Below are positions 37,546 through 51,319 of a stretch of 64,000 nt of DNA, one piece after another. The notes under the pieces are model-generated. The model did not search any database, had not been told where the DNA came from, and was given only the letters and a program-made list of their open reading frames with translations. The position numbers were made by a program, and so were the translations under genes. This DNA is from Inia geoffrensis. Its lineage: Eukaryota; Chordata; Mammalia; Artiodactyla; Iniidae. How positions within the stretch are numbered: the stretch's first letter is position 1; each line of letters starts with the position of its first letter. The DNA lies in contig CM070913.1 in assembly GCA_036417435.1 (NCBI GenBank), positions 2,780,680 to 2,844,679 on the forward strand, given 5' to 3'.

Positions 37546-40500
37546 GTACCCTATCCTGTACCCTAATCCCTCCCCATTCCGAAACCCTAACCCTAAGCGA
37601 AACCCTGAACGTGACCCTTTTCCGAGGCCTTACCCTCATCGGTGCCCTTGTCTTAACCAGTACACCAACACTAACTCATGCCCTCACACTTACGCTAACA
37701 CTTAAGCATTTTCGTACCCTAACCTGTACCCTAATCCCTCTCCTTTCCCGAACCCTAACCCTAACCCGAATCCTAACCCTGACCCTCACCCGAAGCCTTA
37801 CCCTCACCTGTGACCTAATCTTAACCAGGACACCAAGACTAACTTGTGCCCTCACATGTACGCTAACACTAAACTGCAGCGGTACTCTAAACTGTACCCT
37901 AATCCCTCTCCATTCCCTAACCCTAACCCTAACCTGAAACCTAACCATGACACTCACCCGAAACTTTACCCTCACCCCTGTCCTAATTTTAACCAGTACA
38001 TCAACACTAACCCATGCCCTCTAACGTATGCTAACCCTAAGCCATTGCCGTACACTAACCTGTACCCTAATCAATCCCCATTCCCTAACCCTAACCCAAA
38101 CCCTAACCCTTAACGTGACCCTCTTCCGAGGCCTTACCCTCACCCGTGCGCTAATCGTAAGCAGTACACTAACACTAACTACTGACCTCACATGTACGCT
38201 AAACATTAAGCGTTGTGGTACCCTAAACTGTGCCGTAATATCTCCCCATTCCCTAACCCTAACCCTAACCCGAATTCTATCCCTGACCCTCACCCGAAAC
38301 CTTACTCTCACCCGTGCCCTAATCTTAACCAGGACACCAACACTAACTCGTGCCCTCACACGTACGCCCACCCTTAATCGTTGTCGTACCCTAAACTGTA
38401 CCCTAATCCCTCCCCATTCCCTACCCCTAACCCTAACCCGAATCCTAACCCTGACCCTCACCAGAAGCCTTACCCTCACCCGTGCCCTAATCTTAACCAG
38501 GACACCAACACTAACTCGTGCCCTCACACGTACGCTAAAACTTAAGCGTTGTCGTACCCTAAATTGTACCCTAATCCCTCCCCATTCCTTAAGCCTAACC
38601 CTAACCGCATCCCTAAACCTGACCCACGTCCGATGCCCTACCCTAACCAATGCCCTAATTTTAACCAGTACACAAACACTAACTCATGCCCTCAAACGTA
38701 CTTTAACCCTTAAGCATTGTCGTACCCAATCCTCTACCCTAATCCCTCCCCATTCCCTAACCCTAACCCTAAGCGAAACCCTGAACGTGACCCTTTTCCG
38801 AGGCCTTACCCTGATCGGTGCCCTTGTCTTAAGCAGTACACCAACACTAACTCGTGCCCTCACACTTACGCTAACCCTTAAGCATTGTCGTACCCTAACC
38901 TGTACCGTAATCCCTCTCCAATCCCTAACCCTAACCCTAACCCGAATCCTAACACTGACTCTCACCCGAAGCCTTACCCTCACCCGTGCCCTAATCTTAA
39001 CCAGGACAAAAAGACTAACTCGTGCCCTCACACGTACGCTAACGCTAAACCGCAGCGGTACCCTAACCTGTACCCTAATCCCTCTCCATTCCCTAAACCT
39101 AACCCTAACCTGAAACCTAACCATGACACTCACCCGAAACTTTACCCTCAACCCTGTCCTAATTTTAACCAGTACATCAACACTAACCCATGCCCTCTAA
39201 CATACGCTAACCCTAAGCCATTGCCGTACCGTAACCTGTACCCTAATCAATCCCCATTCCCTAACCCTAACCCTAACCCTAACCCTTAACGTGACCCTCT
39301 TCCGAGGACTTACCCTCACCCGTGCCCTAATCGTAAGCAGTACACTAACACTAACTAGTGACCTCACACGTACGCTAAACCTTAAGCGTTGTGGTACCCT
39401 AAACTGTGCCCTAATATCTCCCCATTCCCTAACCCTAACCCTAACCCGAATTCTATCCCTGACCCTCAACCGAAACCTTACCCTCACTCGTGCCCTAATC
39501 TTAACCAGGACACCAACACTAACTCGTGCCCCCACATGTACGGTAACCCTTAATCGTTCTCGTACCCTAAACTGTACCCTAATCCCTCCCCATTCCCTAA
39601 CCCTAACCCTAACCCGAATCCTAACCCTGACCCTCACCTGAAACCTTACCCTCACCCGTGCCCTAATCTTAACCAGGACACTAACACTAACCCTTGCCCT
39701 CACACGAACGCTAACCCTTAAGCACTGTCGTACCCTAAGCTGTACCCTAATCCCTCTGCATTCCTTAACCCTAACCCTAACACGAATCCTAACCCTGACC
39801 ATCACCCGAATCCTTACCCTCACCCGTGCCCTAATCTTAACCAGGACACCAACACTAACTCGTGCCCTCACACGTACGCTAAAACTTAAGCGTTGTCGTA
39901 CCCTAAATTGTACCCTAATCCCTCCCCATTCCTTAAGCCTAACCCTAACCGCATCCCTAAACCTGACCCACTTCCGATGCCCTACCCTAACAAATGCCCT
40001 AATCTTAACCAGCACACAAACACTAACTCATGCCCAAAAACGTACGTTAACCCTTAAGCATTGTCGTACCCTATCCTGTACCCTAATCCCTCCCCATTCC
40101 GAAACCCTAACCTTAAGCGAAACCCTGAACGTGACCCTTTTCCGAGGCCTTACCCTCATCGGTGCCCTTGTTTTAACCAGTACACCAACACTAACTCATG
40201 CCCTCACACTTACGCTAACACTTAAGAATTTTCGTACCCTAACCTGTACCCTAATCCCTCTCCTTTCCCGAACCCTAACCCTAACCCGAATCCTAACCCT
40301 GACCCTCACCCGAAGGCTTACCCTCACCTGTGACCTAATCTTAACCTGGACACCAAGACTAACTTGTGCCCTCACATGTACGCTAACACTAAACCGCAGC
40401 GGTACCCTAACCTGTACCCTAATCCCTCTCCATTCCCTAACCCTAACGCTAACCTGAAACCTAACCATGACACTCACCCGAAACTTTACCCTCACCCCTG

Positions 40501-40850
40501 TCCTAATTTAAACCAGTACATCAACACTAATCCATGCCCTCGAACGTATGCTAACCCTAAGCCATTGCCGTACACTAACCTGTACCCTAATCAATCCCCA
40601 TTCCCTAACCCTAACCCAAACCCTAACCCTTAACGTGACCCTCTTCCGAGGCCTTACCCTCACCCGTGCCCTAATCGTAAGCAGTACACTAACACTAACT
40701 AGTGACCTCACATGTACGCTAAACATTAAGCGTTGTGGTACCCTAAACTGTGCCCTAATATCTCCCCATTCCCTAACCCTAACCCTAACCCGAATTCTAT
40801 CCCTGACCCTCACCCGAAACCTTACCCTCACCCGTGCCCTAATCTTAACC
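37546..40850 (+). repeat. Duplicated segment, offset 5712 bp (left copy)
   Basis: It matches about 43258-46560. The offset is 5712 bp (34 monomers) up to 44.7 kb and 5711 after a 1-bp deletion near 44718. Shared rare variants include AACCGCATCCC with CACGTCCGATG in H, GTACTTTAACCC, CTCTCCAATCCC in B, CAACCGAAACC in E, and the AACCCAAACCC or AACCGAAACCC change in D cores. The outer ends are approximate, and the right part diverges where other copies interfere. Confidence 0.68.
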
Positions 40851-41285
40851 AGGACATCAACAATAACTCGTGCCCTCACACGTACGCTAAACCTTAAGCG
40901 TTGTCGTACCCTAAATTGTACCCTAATCCCTCCCCATTCCTTAACACTAACCCTAACCCCATCCCTAAACCTGACCCACTTCCGATGCCATACCCTAACC
41001 AAAGCCCTAATCTTAACCAGTACACAAACACTAACTCATGCCCAAAAACGTACGTTAACCCTTAAGCATTGTCGAAGCCTATCCTGTACCCTAATCCCTC
41101 CCCATTCCGAAACCCTAACCCTAAGCGAAACCCTGAACGTGACCCTTTTCCGAGGCCTTACCCTCATCGGTGCCGTTGTCTTAACCAGTACACCAACACT
41201 AACTCATGCCCTCACACTTACGCTAACCCTTAAGTATTGTCGTACCCTAACCTGTACCCTAATCCCTCTCCTTTCCCGAACCCTA
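39390..41285 (+). repeat. Segment matching 53.0-54.9 kb (offset 13604 bp)
   Basis: Left partner of about 52990-54890. It includes the end of an 8-mer, a complete 6-mer with an E/G chimera (40738-40905) and the start of the A monomer at 41074. The two differ at, for example, GTCGAAGCC here against GTCGTAGCC, and GTGCCGTTG here against GTGCCCTTG. Confidence 0.75.
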
Positions 41286-43257
41286 ACCCTAACCCGAATC
41301 CTAACCCTGACCCTCACCCGAAGCCTTACCCTCACCCGTGCCCTAATCTTAACCAGGACACCAACACTAACTCGTGCCCTCACACGTACGCTAACCCTTA
41401 ATCGTTGTCATACCCTAAACTGTACCCTAAACCCTCCCCATTCCCTAACCCTAACCCTAAGCCGAATCCTAACCCTGAACCTCACCTGAAGCCTTACCTT
41501 CACCCGTGCCCTAATCTTAACCAGGACACTAACACTAACACCTGCCCTCACATGAACGCTAACCCATAAGCACTGTCGTACCCTAAGCTCTACCCTAATC
41601 CCTCTGCATTCCTTAACCCTAACCCTAACACGAATCCTAACCCTGACCCTCACCCGAAGCCTTACCCTCACCCGTGCCCTAATCTTAACCAGGACACCAA
41701 CACTAACTCGTGCCCTCACACGTACGCTAAACCTTAAGCGTTGTCGTACCCTAAATTTTACCCTAATCCCTCCCCATTCTTTAACCCTAACCCTAACCGC
41801 ATCCCTAAACCTGACCCACGTCCAATGCCCTACCCTAACCAATGCCCTAATTTTAACCAGTACACAAACACTAACTCATGCCCTCAAACGTACTTTAACC
41901 CTTAAGCATTGTCGTACCCAATCCTCTACCCTAATCTCTCCCCATTCCCTAACCTTAACCCTAAGTGAAACCCTGAACGTGACCCTTTTCTGAGGCCTTA
42001 CCCTCATCGGTGCCTTTGTCTTAACCAGTACACCAACACTAACTTGTGCCCTCACACTTACGCTAACCCTTAAGCATTGTCGTACCCTAACCTGTACCCT
42101 AATCCCTCTCCTTTCCCGAACCCTAACCCTAACCCGAATCCTAACCCTGACCCTCACCCGAAGCCTTACCCTCACCTGTGACCTAATCTTAACCAGGACA
42201 CCAAGACTAACTTGTGCCCTCACATGTACGCTAACACTAAACCGCAGCGGTACCCTAACCTGTACCCTAATCCCTCTCCATTCCCTAACCCTAACCCTAA
42301 CCTGAAACCTAACCATGACACTCACCCGAAACTTTACCCTCACCCCTGTCCTAATTTTAACCAGTACATCAACACTAACCCATGCCCTCTAAAGTACGCT
42401 AACCCTAAGCCATTGCCGTACAGTAACCTGTACCCTAATCAATCCCCATTCCCTAAACCTAACCCTAACCCTAACCCTTAACGTGACCCTCTTCCGAGGC
42501 CTTACCCTCACCCGTGCCCTAATCGTAAGCAGTACACTAACACTAACTAGTGACCTCACACGTACGCTAAACCTTAAGCGTTGTGGTACCCTAAACTGTG
42601 CCGTAATATCTCCCCATTCCCTAACCCTAACCCTAACCCGAATTCTATCCCTGACCCTCACCCGAAACCTTACCCTCACCCGTGCCCTAATCTTAACCAG
42701 GACACCAACACTAACTCGTGCCCTCACATGTACGGTAACCCTTAATCGTTTTCGTACCCTAAACTGTACCCTAATCCCTCCCCATTCTCTAACCCTAACC
42801 CTAACCCGAATCCTAACCCTGACCCTCACCTGAAACCTTACCCTCACCCGTGCCCTAATCTTAACCAGGACACTAACACTAACCCTTGCCCTCACACGAA
42901 TGCTAACCCTTAAGCACTGTCGTACCCTAAGCTGTACCCTAATCCCTCTGCATTCCTTAACCCTAACCCTAACACGAATCCTAACCCTGACCATCACCCG
43001 AATCCTTACCCTCACCCGTGCCCTAATCTTAACCAGGACACCAACACTAACTCGTGCCCTCACACGTACGCTAAGCCTTAAGCGTTGTCGTACCCTAAAT
43101 TTTACCCTAATCCCTCCCCATTCTTTAACCCTAACCCTAACCGCATCCCTAAACCTGACCCACTTCCGATGCCCTACCCTAACCAATGCCCTAATCTTAA
43201 CCAGTACACAAACACTAACTCATGCCCAAAAACGTACGTTAACCCTTAAGCATTGTC

Positions 43258-46200
43258 GTACCCTATCCTGTACCCTAATCCCTCCCCATTCCGAAACCCT
43301 AACCCTAAGCGAAACCCTGAACGTGACCCTTTTCCGAGGCCTTACCCTCATCGGTGCCCTTGTCTTAACCAGTACACCAACACTAACTCATGCCCTCACA
43401 CTTACGCTAACACTTAAGCATTTTCGTACCCTAACCTGTACCCTAATCCCTCTCCTTTCCCGAACCCTAACCCTAACCCGAATCCTAACCCTGACCCTCA
43501 CCCGAAGCCTTACCCTCACCTGTGACCTAATCTTAACCAGGACACCAAGACTAACTTGTGCCCTCACATGTACGCTAACACTAAACTGCAGCGGTACCCT
43601 AAACTGTACCCTAATCCCTCTCTATTCCCTAACCCTAACCCTAACCTGAAACCTAACCATGACACTCACCCGAAACTTTACCCTCACCCCTGTCCTAATT
43701 TTAACCAGTACATCAACACTAACCCATGCCCTCTAACGTATGCTAACCCTAAGCCATTGCCGTACACTAACCTGTACCCTAATCAATCCCCATTCCCTAA
43801 CCCTAACCGAAACCCTAACCCTTAACGTGACCCTCTTCCGAGGCCTTACACTCACCCGTGCCCTAATCGTAAGCAGTACACTAACACTAACTAGTGACCT
43901 CACATGTACGCTAAACATTAAGCGTTGTGGTACCCTAAACTGTGCCCTAATATCTCCCCATTCCCTAACCCTAACCCTAACCCGAATTCTATCCCTGACC
44001 CTCACCCGAAACCTTACTCTCACCCGTGCCCTAATCTTAACCAGGACACCAACACTAACTCGTGCCCTCACACGTACGCCCACCCTTAATCGTTGTCGTA
44101 CCCTAAACTGTACCCTAATCCCTCCCCATTCCCTACCCCTAACCCTAACCCGAATCCTAACCCTGACCCTCACCCGAAGCCTTACCCTCACCCGTGCCCT
44201 AATCTTAACCAGGACACCAACACTAACTCGTGCCCTCACACGTACGCTAAACCTTAAGCGTTGTCGTACCCTAAATTGTACCCTAATCCCTCCCCATTCC
44301 TTAACCCTAACCCTAACCGCATCCCTAAACCTGACCCACGTCCGATGCCCTACCCTAACCAATGCCCTAATTTTAACCAGTACACAAACACTAACTCATG
44401 CCCTCAAACGTACTTTAACCCTTAAGCATTGTCGTACCCAATCCTCTACCCTAATCCCTTCCCATTCCCTAACCCTAACCCTAAGCGAAACCCTGAACGT
44501 GACCCTTTTCCGAGGCCTTACCCTCATCGGTGCCCTTGTCTTAAGCAGTACACCAACACTAACTGGTGCCCTCACACTTACACTAACCCTTAAGCATTGT
44601 CGTACCCTAACCTGTACCGTAATCCCTCTCCAATCCCTAACCCTAACCCTAACCCGAATCCTAACCCTGACTCTCACCCGAAGCCTTACCCTCACCCGTG
44701 CCCTAATCTTAACCAGGACCCAAGACTAACTCGTGCCCTCACACGTACGCTAACGCTAAACCGCAGCGGTACCCTAACCTGTACCCTAATCCCTCTCCAT
44801 TCCCTAAACCTAACCCTAACCTTAAACCTAACCATGACACTCACCCGAAACTAAAACCTCACCCCTGTCCTAATTTTAACCAGTACATCAACACTAACTC
44901 ATGCCCTCTAACGTACGCTAACCCTAAGCCATTGCCGTACTGTAACCTGTACCCTAATCAATCCCCATTCCCTAACCCTAACCCTAACCCTAACCCTTAA
45001 CGTGACCCTCTTCCGAGGACTTACCCTCACCCGTGCCCTAATCGTAAGCAGTACACTAACACTAACAAGTGACCTCACACGTACGCTAAACCTTAAGCGT
45101 TGTGGTACCCTAAACTGTGCCCTAATATCTCCCCATTCCCTAACCCTAACCCTAACCCGAATTCTATCCCTGACCCTCAACCGAAACCTTACCCTCACTC
45201 GTGCCCTAATCTTAACCAGGACACCAACACTAACTCGTGCCCTCACATGTACGGTAACCCTTAATCGTTCTCGTACCCTAAACTGTACCCTAATCCCTCC
45301 CCATTCCCTAACCCTAACCCTAACCCGAATCCTAACCCTGACCCTCACCTGAAACCTTACCCTCACCCGTGCCCTAATCTTAACCAGGACACTAACACTA
45401 ACCCTTGCCCTCACACGAACGCTAACCCTTAAGCACTGTCGTACCCTAAGCTGTACCCTAATCCCTCTGCATTCCTTAACCCTAACCCTAACACGAATCC
45501 TAACCCTGACCCTCACCCGAAGCCTTACCCTCACCCGTGCCCTAATCTTAACCAGGACACCAACCATAACTCGTGCCCTCACACGTACGCTAAACCTTAA
45601 GCGTTGTCGTACCCTAAATTTTACCCTAATCCCTCCCCATTCTTTAACCCTAACCCTAACCGCATCCCTAAACCTGACCCACGTCCGATGCCCTACCCTA
45701 ACCAATGCCCTAATCTTAACCAGTACACAAACACTAACTCATGCCCTCAAACGTACTTTAACCCTTAAGCATTGTCGTACCCAATCCTCTACCCTAATCC
45801 CTCCCCATTCCCTAACCTTAACCCTAAGTGAAACCCTGAACGTGACCCTTTTCCGAGGCCTTACCCTCATCGGTGCCTTTGTCTTAACCAGTACACCAAC
45901 ACTAACTCGTGCCCTCACACTTACGCTAACCCTTAAGCATTGTCGTACCCTAACCTGTACCCTAATCCCTCTCCTTTCCCGAACCCTAACCCTAACCCGA
46001 ATCCTAACACTGACCCTCACCCGAAGCCTTACCCTCACCTGTGACCTAATCTTAACCAGGACACCAAGACTAACTTGTGCACTCACATGTACGCTAACAC
46101 TAAACCGCAGCGGTACCCTAACCTGTACCCTAATCCCTCTCCATTCCCTAACCCTAACCCTAACCTTAAACCTAACCATGACACTCACCCGAAACTTTAC

Positions 46201-46560
46201 CCTCACCCCTGTCCTAATTTTATCCAGTACATCAACACTAACCCATGCCATCTAACGTATGCTAACCCTAAGCCATTGCCGTGCTCTAACCTGTACCCTA
46301 ATCAATCCCCATTCCCTAACCCTAACCCAAACCCTAACCCTTAACGTGACCCTCTTCCGAGGCCTTACCCTCACCCGTGCCCTAATCGTAAGCAGTACAC
46401 TAACACTAACTAGTGACCTCACATGTACGCTAAACATTAAGCGTTGTGGTACCCTAAACTGTGCCCTAATATCTCCCCATTCCCTAACCCTAACCCTAAC
46501 CCGAATTCTATCCCTGACCCTCACCCGAAACCTAACTCTCACCCGTGCCCTAATCTTAAC
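43258..46560 (+). repeat. Duplicated segment, offset 5712 bp (right copy)
   Basis: Partner of about 37546-40850. Monomer composition (7-mer then 8-mer, with the same F/G chimera) and private variants agree in order. The right copy has one 1-bp deletion near 44718. Confidence 0.68.
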
Positions 46561-47960
46561 CAGGACACCAACACTAACTCGTGCCCTCACACGTACGCCC
46601 ACCCTTAAACGTTGTCGTACCCTAAACTGTACCCTAATCTCTCCCCATTCCCTAACCATAACCCTAACCCGAATCCTAACCCTGACCCTCACCCGAAGCC
46701 TTACCCTCACTCGTACCCTAATCTTAACCAGGACACCAACAATAACTCGTGCCCTCACACGTACGCTAAACCTTAAGCGTTGTCGTACCCTAAATTATAC
46801 CCTAATCCCTCCCCATTCCTTAACCCTAACCCTAACCCCATCCCTAAACCTGACCCACGTCCGATGCCCTACCCTAACCAATGCCCTAATCTTAACCAGT
46901 ACACAAACACTAACTCATGCCCTCAAACGTACGTTAACCTTTAAGCATTGTCGTACCCTATCCTCTACCCTAATCCCTCCCCATTCCCTAACCTTAACCC
47001 TAAGAGAAAACCTGAACGTGACCCTTTTCCGAGGCCTTACCCTCATCGTTGCCCTTGTCTTACCCAGTACACCAACACTAACTCGTGCCCTCACACTTAC
47101 GCTAACCCTTAAGCATTGTCGTACCCTAACCTGTACCCTAATCCCTCTCCATTCCCTAACCCTAACCCTAACCCGAATCCTAACCCTGACCCTCACCCGA
47201 AGCCTTACCCTCACCCGTGCCCTAATCTTAACCAGGACACCAAGACTAACTCGTGCCCTCACACGTACGCTAACACTAAACCGAAGCGGTACCCTAACCT
47301 GTACCCTAATCCCTCTCCATTCCCTAACCCTAACCCTAACCTGAAACCTAACCATGACACTCACCCGAAACTAAAACCTCACCCCTGTCCTAATTTTAAC
47401 CAGTACATCAACACTAACTCATGCCCTCTAACGTACGCTAACCCTAAGCCATTGCCGTACCCTAACCTGTACCCTAATCAATCCCCATTCCCTAACCCTA
47501 ACCCTAACCCTAACCCTTAACGTGACCCTCTTCCGATGCCTTATCCTCACCCGTGCCCTAATCGTAAGCAGTACACTAACACTAACTAGTGACCTCACAC
47601 GTACGCTAAACCTTAAGCGTTGTGGTACCCTAAACTGTGCCTTAATATCTCCCCATTCCCTAACCCTAACCCTAACCCGAATTCTATCCCTGACCCTCAC
47701 CCGAAACCTTACCCTCACCCGTGCCCAAATCTTAACCAGGACACCAACACTAACTCGTGCCCTCACACGTACGCTAACCCTTAATCGTTGTCATACCCTA
47801 AACTGTACCCTAAACCCTCCCCATTCCCTAACCCTAACCCTAAGCCGAATCCTAACCCTGACCCTCACCTGAAGCCTTACCCTCACCCGTGCCCTAATCT
47901 TAACCAGGACACTAACACTAACACCTGCCCTCACATGAACGCTAACCCATAAGCACTGTC

Positions 47961-48128
47961 GTACCCTAAGCTCTACCCTAATCCCTCTGCATTCCTTAAC
48001 CCTAACCCTAACACGAATCCTAACCCTGACCCTCACCCGAAGCCTTACCCTCACACGTGCCCTAATCTTAACCAGGACACCAAGACTAACTCGTGCCCTC
48101 ACACGTACGCTAACACTAAACCGAAGCG
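47961..48128 (+). repeat. Chimeric monomer G/B
   Basis: It starts as G (CTAAGCTCTACCC, CTCTGCATTCC) and ends as B (CCAAGACTAACTC, TAACACTAAACCGAAG), then C follows. This inserts an extra D-E-F-G/B-C cycle of 840 bp: D at 47457 and again at 48297. The identical chimera lies at 55686-55853 in the right copy of the 7725-bp duplication. Confidence 0.84.
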
Positions 48129-51100
48129 GTACCCTAACCTGTACCCTAATCCCTCTCCATTCCCTAACCCTAACCCTAACCTGAAACCTAAGCATGACAC
48201 TCACCCGAAACTAAAACCTCACCCCTGTCCTAATTTTAACCAGTACATCAACACTAACTCATGCCCTCTAACGTACGCTAACCCTAAGCCATTGCCGTAC
48301 CCTAACCTGTACCCTAATCAATCCCCATTCCCTAACCCTAACCCTAACCCTAACCCTTAACGTGACCCTCTTCCGAGGCCTTATCCTCACCCGTGCCCTA
48401 ATCGTAAGCAGTACACTAACACTAACTAGTGACCTCACACGTACGCTAAACCTTAAGTGTTGTGGTACCCTAAACTGTGCCTTAATATCTCCCCATTCCC
48501 TAACCCTAACCCTAACCCGAATTCTATCCCTGACCCTCACCCGAAACCTTACCCTCACCCGTGCCCAAATCTTAACCAGGACACCAACACTAACTCGTGC
48601 CCTCACACGTACGCTAACCCTTAATCGTTGTCATACCCTAAACTGTACCCTAAACCCTCCCCATTCCCTAACCCTAACCCTAAGCCGAATCCTAACCCTG
48701 ACCCTCACCTGAAGCCTTACCCTCACCCGTGCCCTAATCTTAACCAGGACACTAACACTAACACCTGCCCTCACATGAACGCTAACCCATAAGCACTATC
48801 GTACCCTAAGCTCTACCCTAATCCCTCTGCATTCCTTAACCCTAACCCTAACACGAATCCTAACCCTGACCCTCACCCGAAGCCTTACCCTCACCCGTGC
48901 CCTAATCTTAACCAGGACACCAACACTAACTCGTGCCCTCACACGTACGCTAAACCTTAAACGTTGTCGTACCCTAAATTTTACCCTAATCCCTCCCCAT
49001 TCTTTAACCCTAACCCTAACCGCATCCCTAAACCTCACCCACGTCCGATGCCCTACCCTAACCAATGCCCTAATCTTAACCAGTACACAAACACTAACTC
49101 ATGCCCTCAAACGTACGTTAACTTTAAGCATTGTCGTACCCTATCCTCTACCCTAATCCCTCCCCATTCCCTAACGTTAACCCTAAGAGAAACCCTGAAC
49201 GTGACCCTTTTCCGAGGCCTTAGCCTCATCGGTGCCCTTGTCTTAACCAGTACACCAATACTAACTCGTGCCCTCACACTTACGCTAACCCTTAAGCATT
49301 GTCGTACCCTAACCTGTACCCTAATCCCTCTCCATTCCCTAACCCGAACCCTAACCCGAATCCTAACCCTGACCCTCACCCGAAGCCTTACCCTCACCCG
49401 TGCCCTAATCTTAACCAGGACACCAAGACTAACTCGTGCCCTCACACGTACGCTAAAACTAAACCGCAGCGGTACCCTAACCTGTACCCTAATCCCTCTC
49501 CATTCCCTAACCCTACCCCTAAGCTGAAACCTAACCATGACCCTCACCCGAAACTTTACCCTCACCTCTGTCCTAATTTTAACCAGTACATCAACACTAA
49601 CCCATGCCCTCTAACGTACGCTAACCCTAAGCCATTGCCGTACCCTAACCTGTACCCTAGTCAATCCCCATTCCCTAACCCTAACCCTAACCCTAACCCT
49701 TAACGTGACCCTCTTCCGAAGCCTTACCCTCACCCGTGCCCTAATCGTAAGCAGTACACTAACACTAACTAGTGACCTCACACGTACGCTAAACCTTAAG
49801 CGTTGTGGTACCCTAAACTGTGCCCTAATATCTCCCCATTCCCTAACCCTAACCCTAACCCGAATTTTATCCCTGACCCTCACCCGAAACCTTAACCTCA
49901 CCCGTGCCCTAATCTTAAACAGGACACCAACACTAACTCGTGCCCTCACACGTACGCCAACACTTAATCTTTGTCGTACCCTAAACTGTACCCTAATCCC
50001 TCCCCATTCCCTAACCCTAACCCTAACACGAATACTAACCCTGACCCTCACCTGAATCCTTACCCTCACCCGTGCCCTAATCTTAACCAGGACACTAACA
50101 CTAACCCTTGCCCTCACACGAACGCTAACCCTTAAGCACTGTCGTACCCTAAGCTGTACCCTAATCCCTCTGCATTCCTTAACCTAAACCCTAACACGAA
50201 TCCTAACCCTGACCCTCACCCGAAGCCTTACCCTCACCCGTGCCCTAAACTTAACCAGGACACCAACACTAACTCATGCCCTCACACGTACGCTAAACCT
50301 TAAGCGTTGTCGTACCCTAAATTGTACCCTAATCCCTTCCCATTCCTTAACCTTAACCCTAACCCCATCCCTAAACCTGACCCACTTCCGATGCCCTACC
50401 CTAACCAATGCCCTAATCTTAACCAGTACACAAACACTAACTCATGCCCAAAAACGTACGTTAACCCTTAAGCACTGTCGTACCCTATCCTGTACCCTAA
50501 TCCCTCCCCATTTCGAAACCCTAACCCTAAGCGAAACCCTGAACGTGACCCTTTTCCGAGGCCTTACCCTCATCGGTGCCCTTGTCTTAACCAGTACACC
50601 AACACTAACTCATGCCCTCACACTTACGCTAACCCTTAAGCATTGTCGTACCCTAACCTGTACCCTAATCCCTCTCCTTTCCCGAACCCTAACCCTAACC
50701 CGAATCCTAACCCTGTCCCTCACCCGAAGCCTTACCCTCACCCGTGCCCTAATCTTAACCAGGACACCAAGACTAACTCGTGCCCTCACACGTACGCTAA
50801 CACTAAACCGCAGCAGTACCCTAACCTGTACCCTAATCCCTCTCCATTCCCTAACCCTAACCCTAACCTGAAACCTAACCATGACACTCACCCGAAACTA
50901 AAACCTCACCCCTGTCCTAATTTTAACCAGTACATCAACACTAACCCATGAACTCTAACGTACGCTAACCCTAAGCCATTGCCGTACCCTAACCTGTACC
51001 CTAATCAATCCCCATTCCCTAACCCTAACCCTAACCCTAACCCTTAACGTGGCCCTCTTCCGAGGCCTTAACCTCACCCGTGCCCTAATCATAAGCAGTA

Positions 51101-51151
51101 CACTAACACTAACTAGTGACCTCACACGTACGCTAAACCTTAAGCGTTGTG

Positions 51152-51319
51152 GTACCCTAAACTGTGCCCTAATATCTCCCCATTCCCTAACCCTAACCCT
51201 AACCCGAATTTTATCCCTGACCCTCACCCGAAACCTTACCCTCACCCGTGCCCTAATCTTAACCAGGACACGAACACTAACTCGTGCCCTCACACGTACG
51301 CTATCACTAAACCGCAGCG
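51152..51319 (+). repeat. Chimeric monomer E/B
   Basis: The E start (GTGCCCTAATATC, GAATTTTATCCC) changes to a B tail (GTACGCTATCACTAAACC, GCAGCGG), followed by a C that is 2 bp short (CTGAAACAACCATG). The result is a D-E/B-C-D arrangement of 502 bp. It recurs at 58877-59044. Confidence 0.83.

Larger units (their letters stand above)
37546..46952 (+). repeat. Array block 8: mixed 7-, 8-, 6- and 5-mers
   Basis: A monomers start at 37546, 38722, 40066, 41074, 41914, 43258, 44434 and 45777, and the next at 46953. The copies are 7, 8, 6, 5, 8, 7, 8 and 7 monomers. Chimeras are F/G at 38386-38553, 44098-44265 and 46617-46784; E/G at 40738-40905; and B/E at 41242-41409. The F monomers of the 7-mers carry a GTACGCCCACCCTTAA junction. 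A 1-bp deletion lies near 44718. Confidence 0.84.
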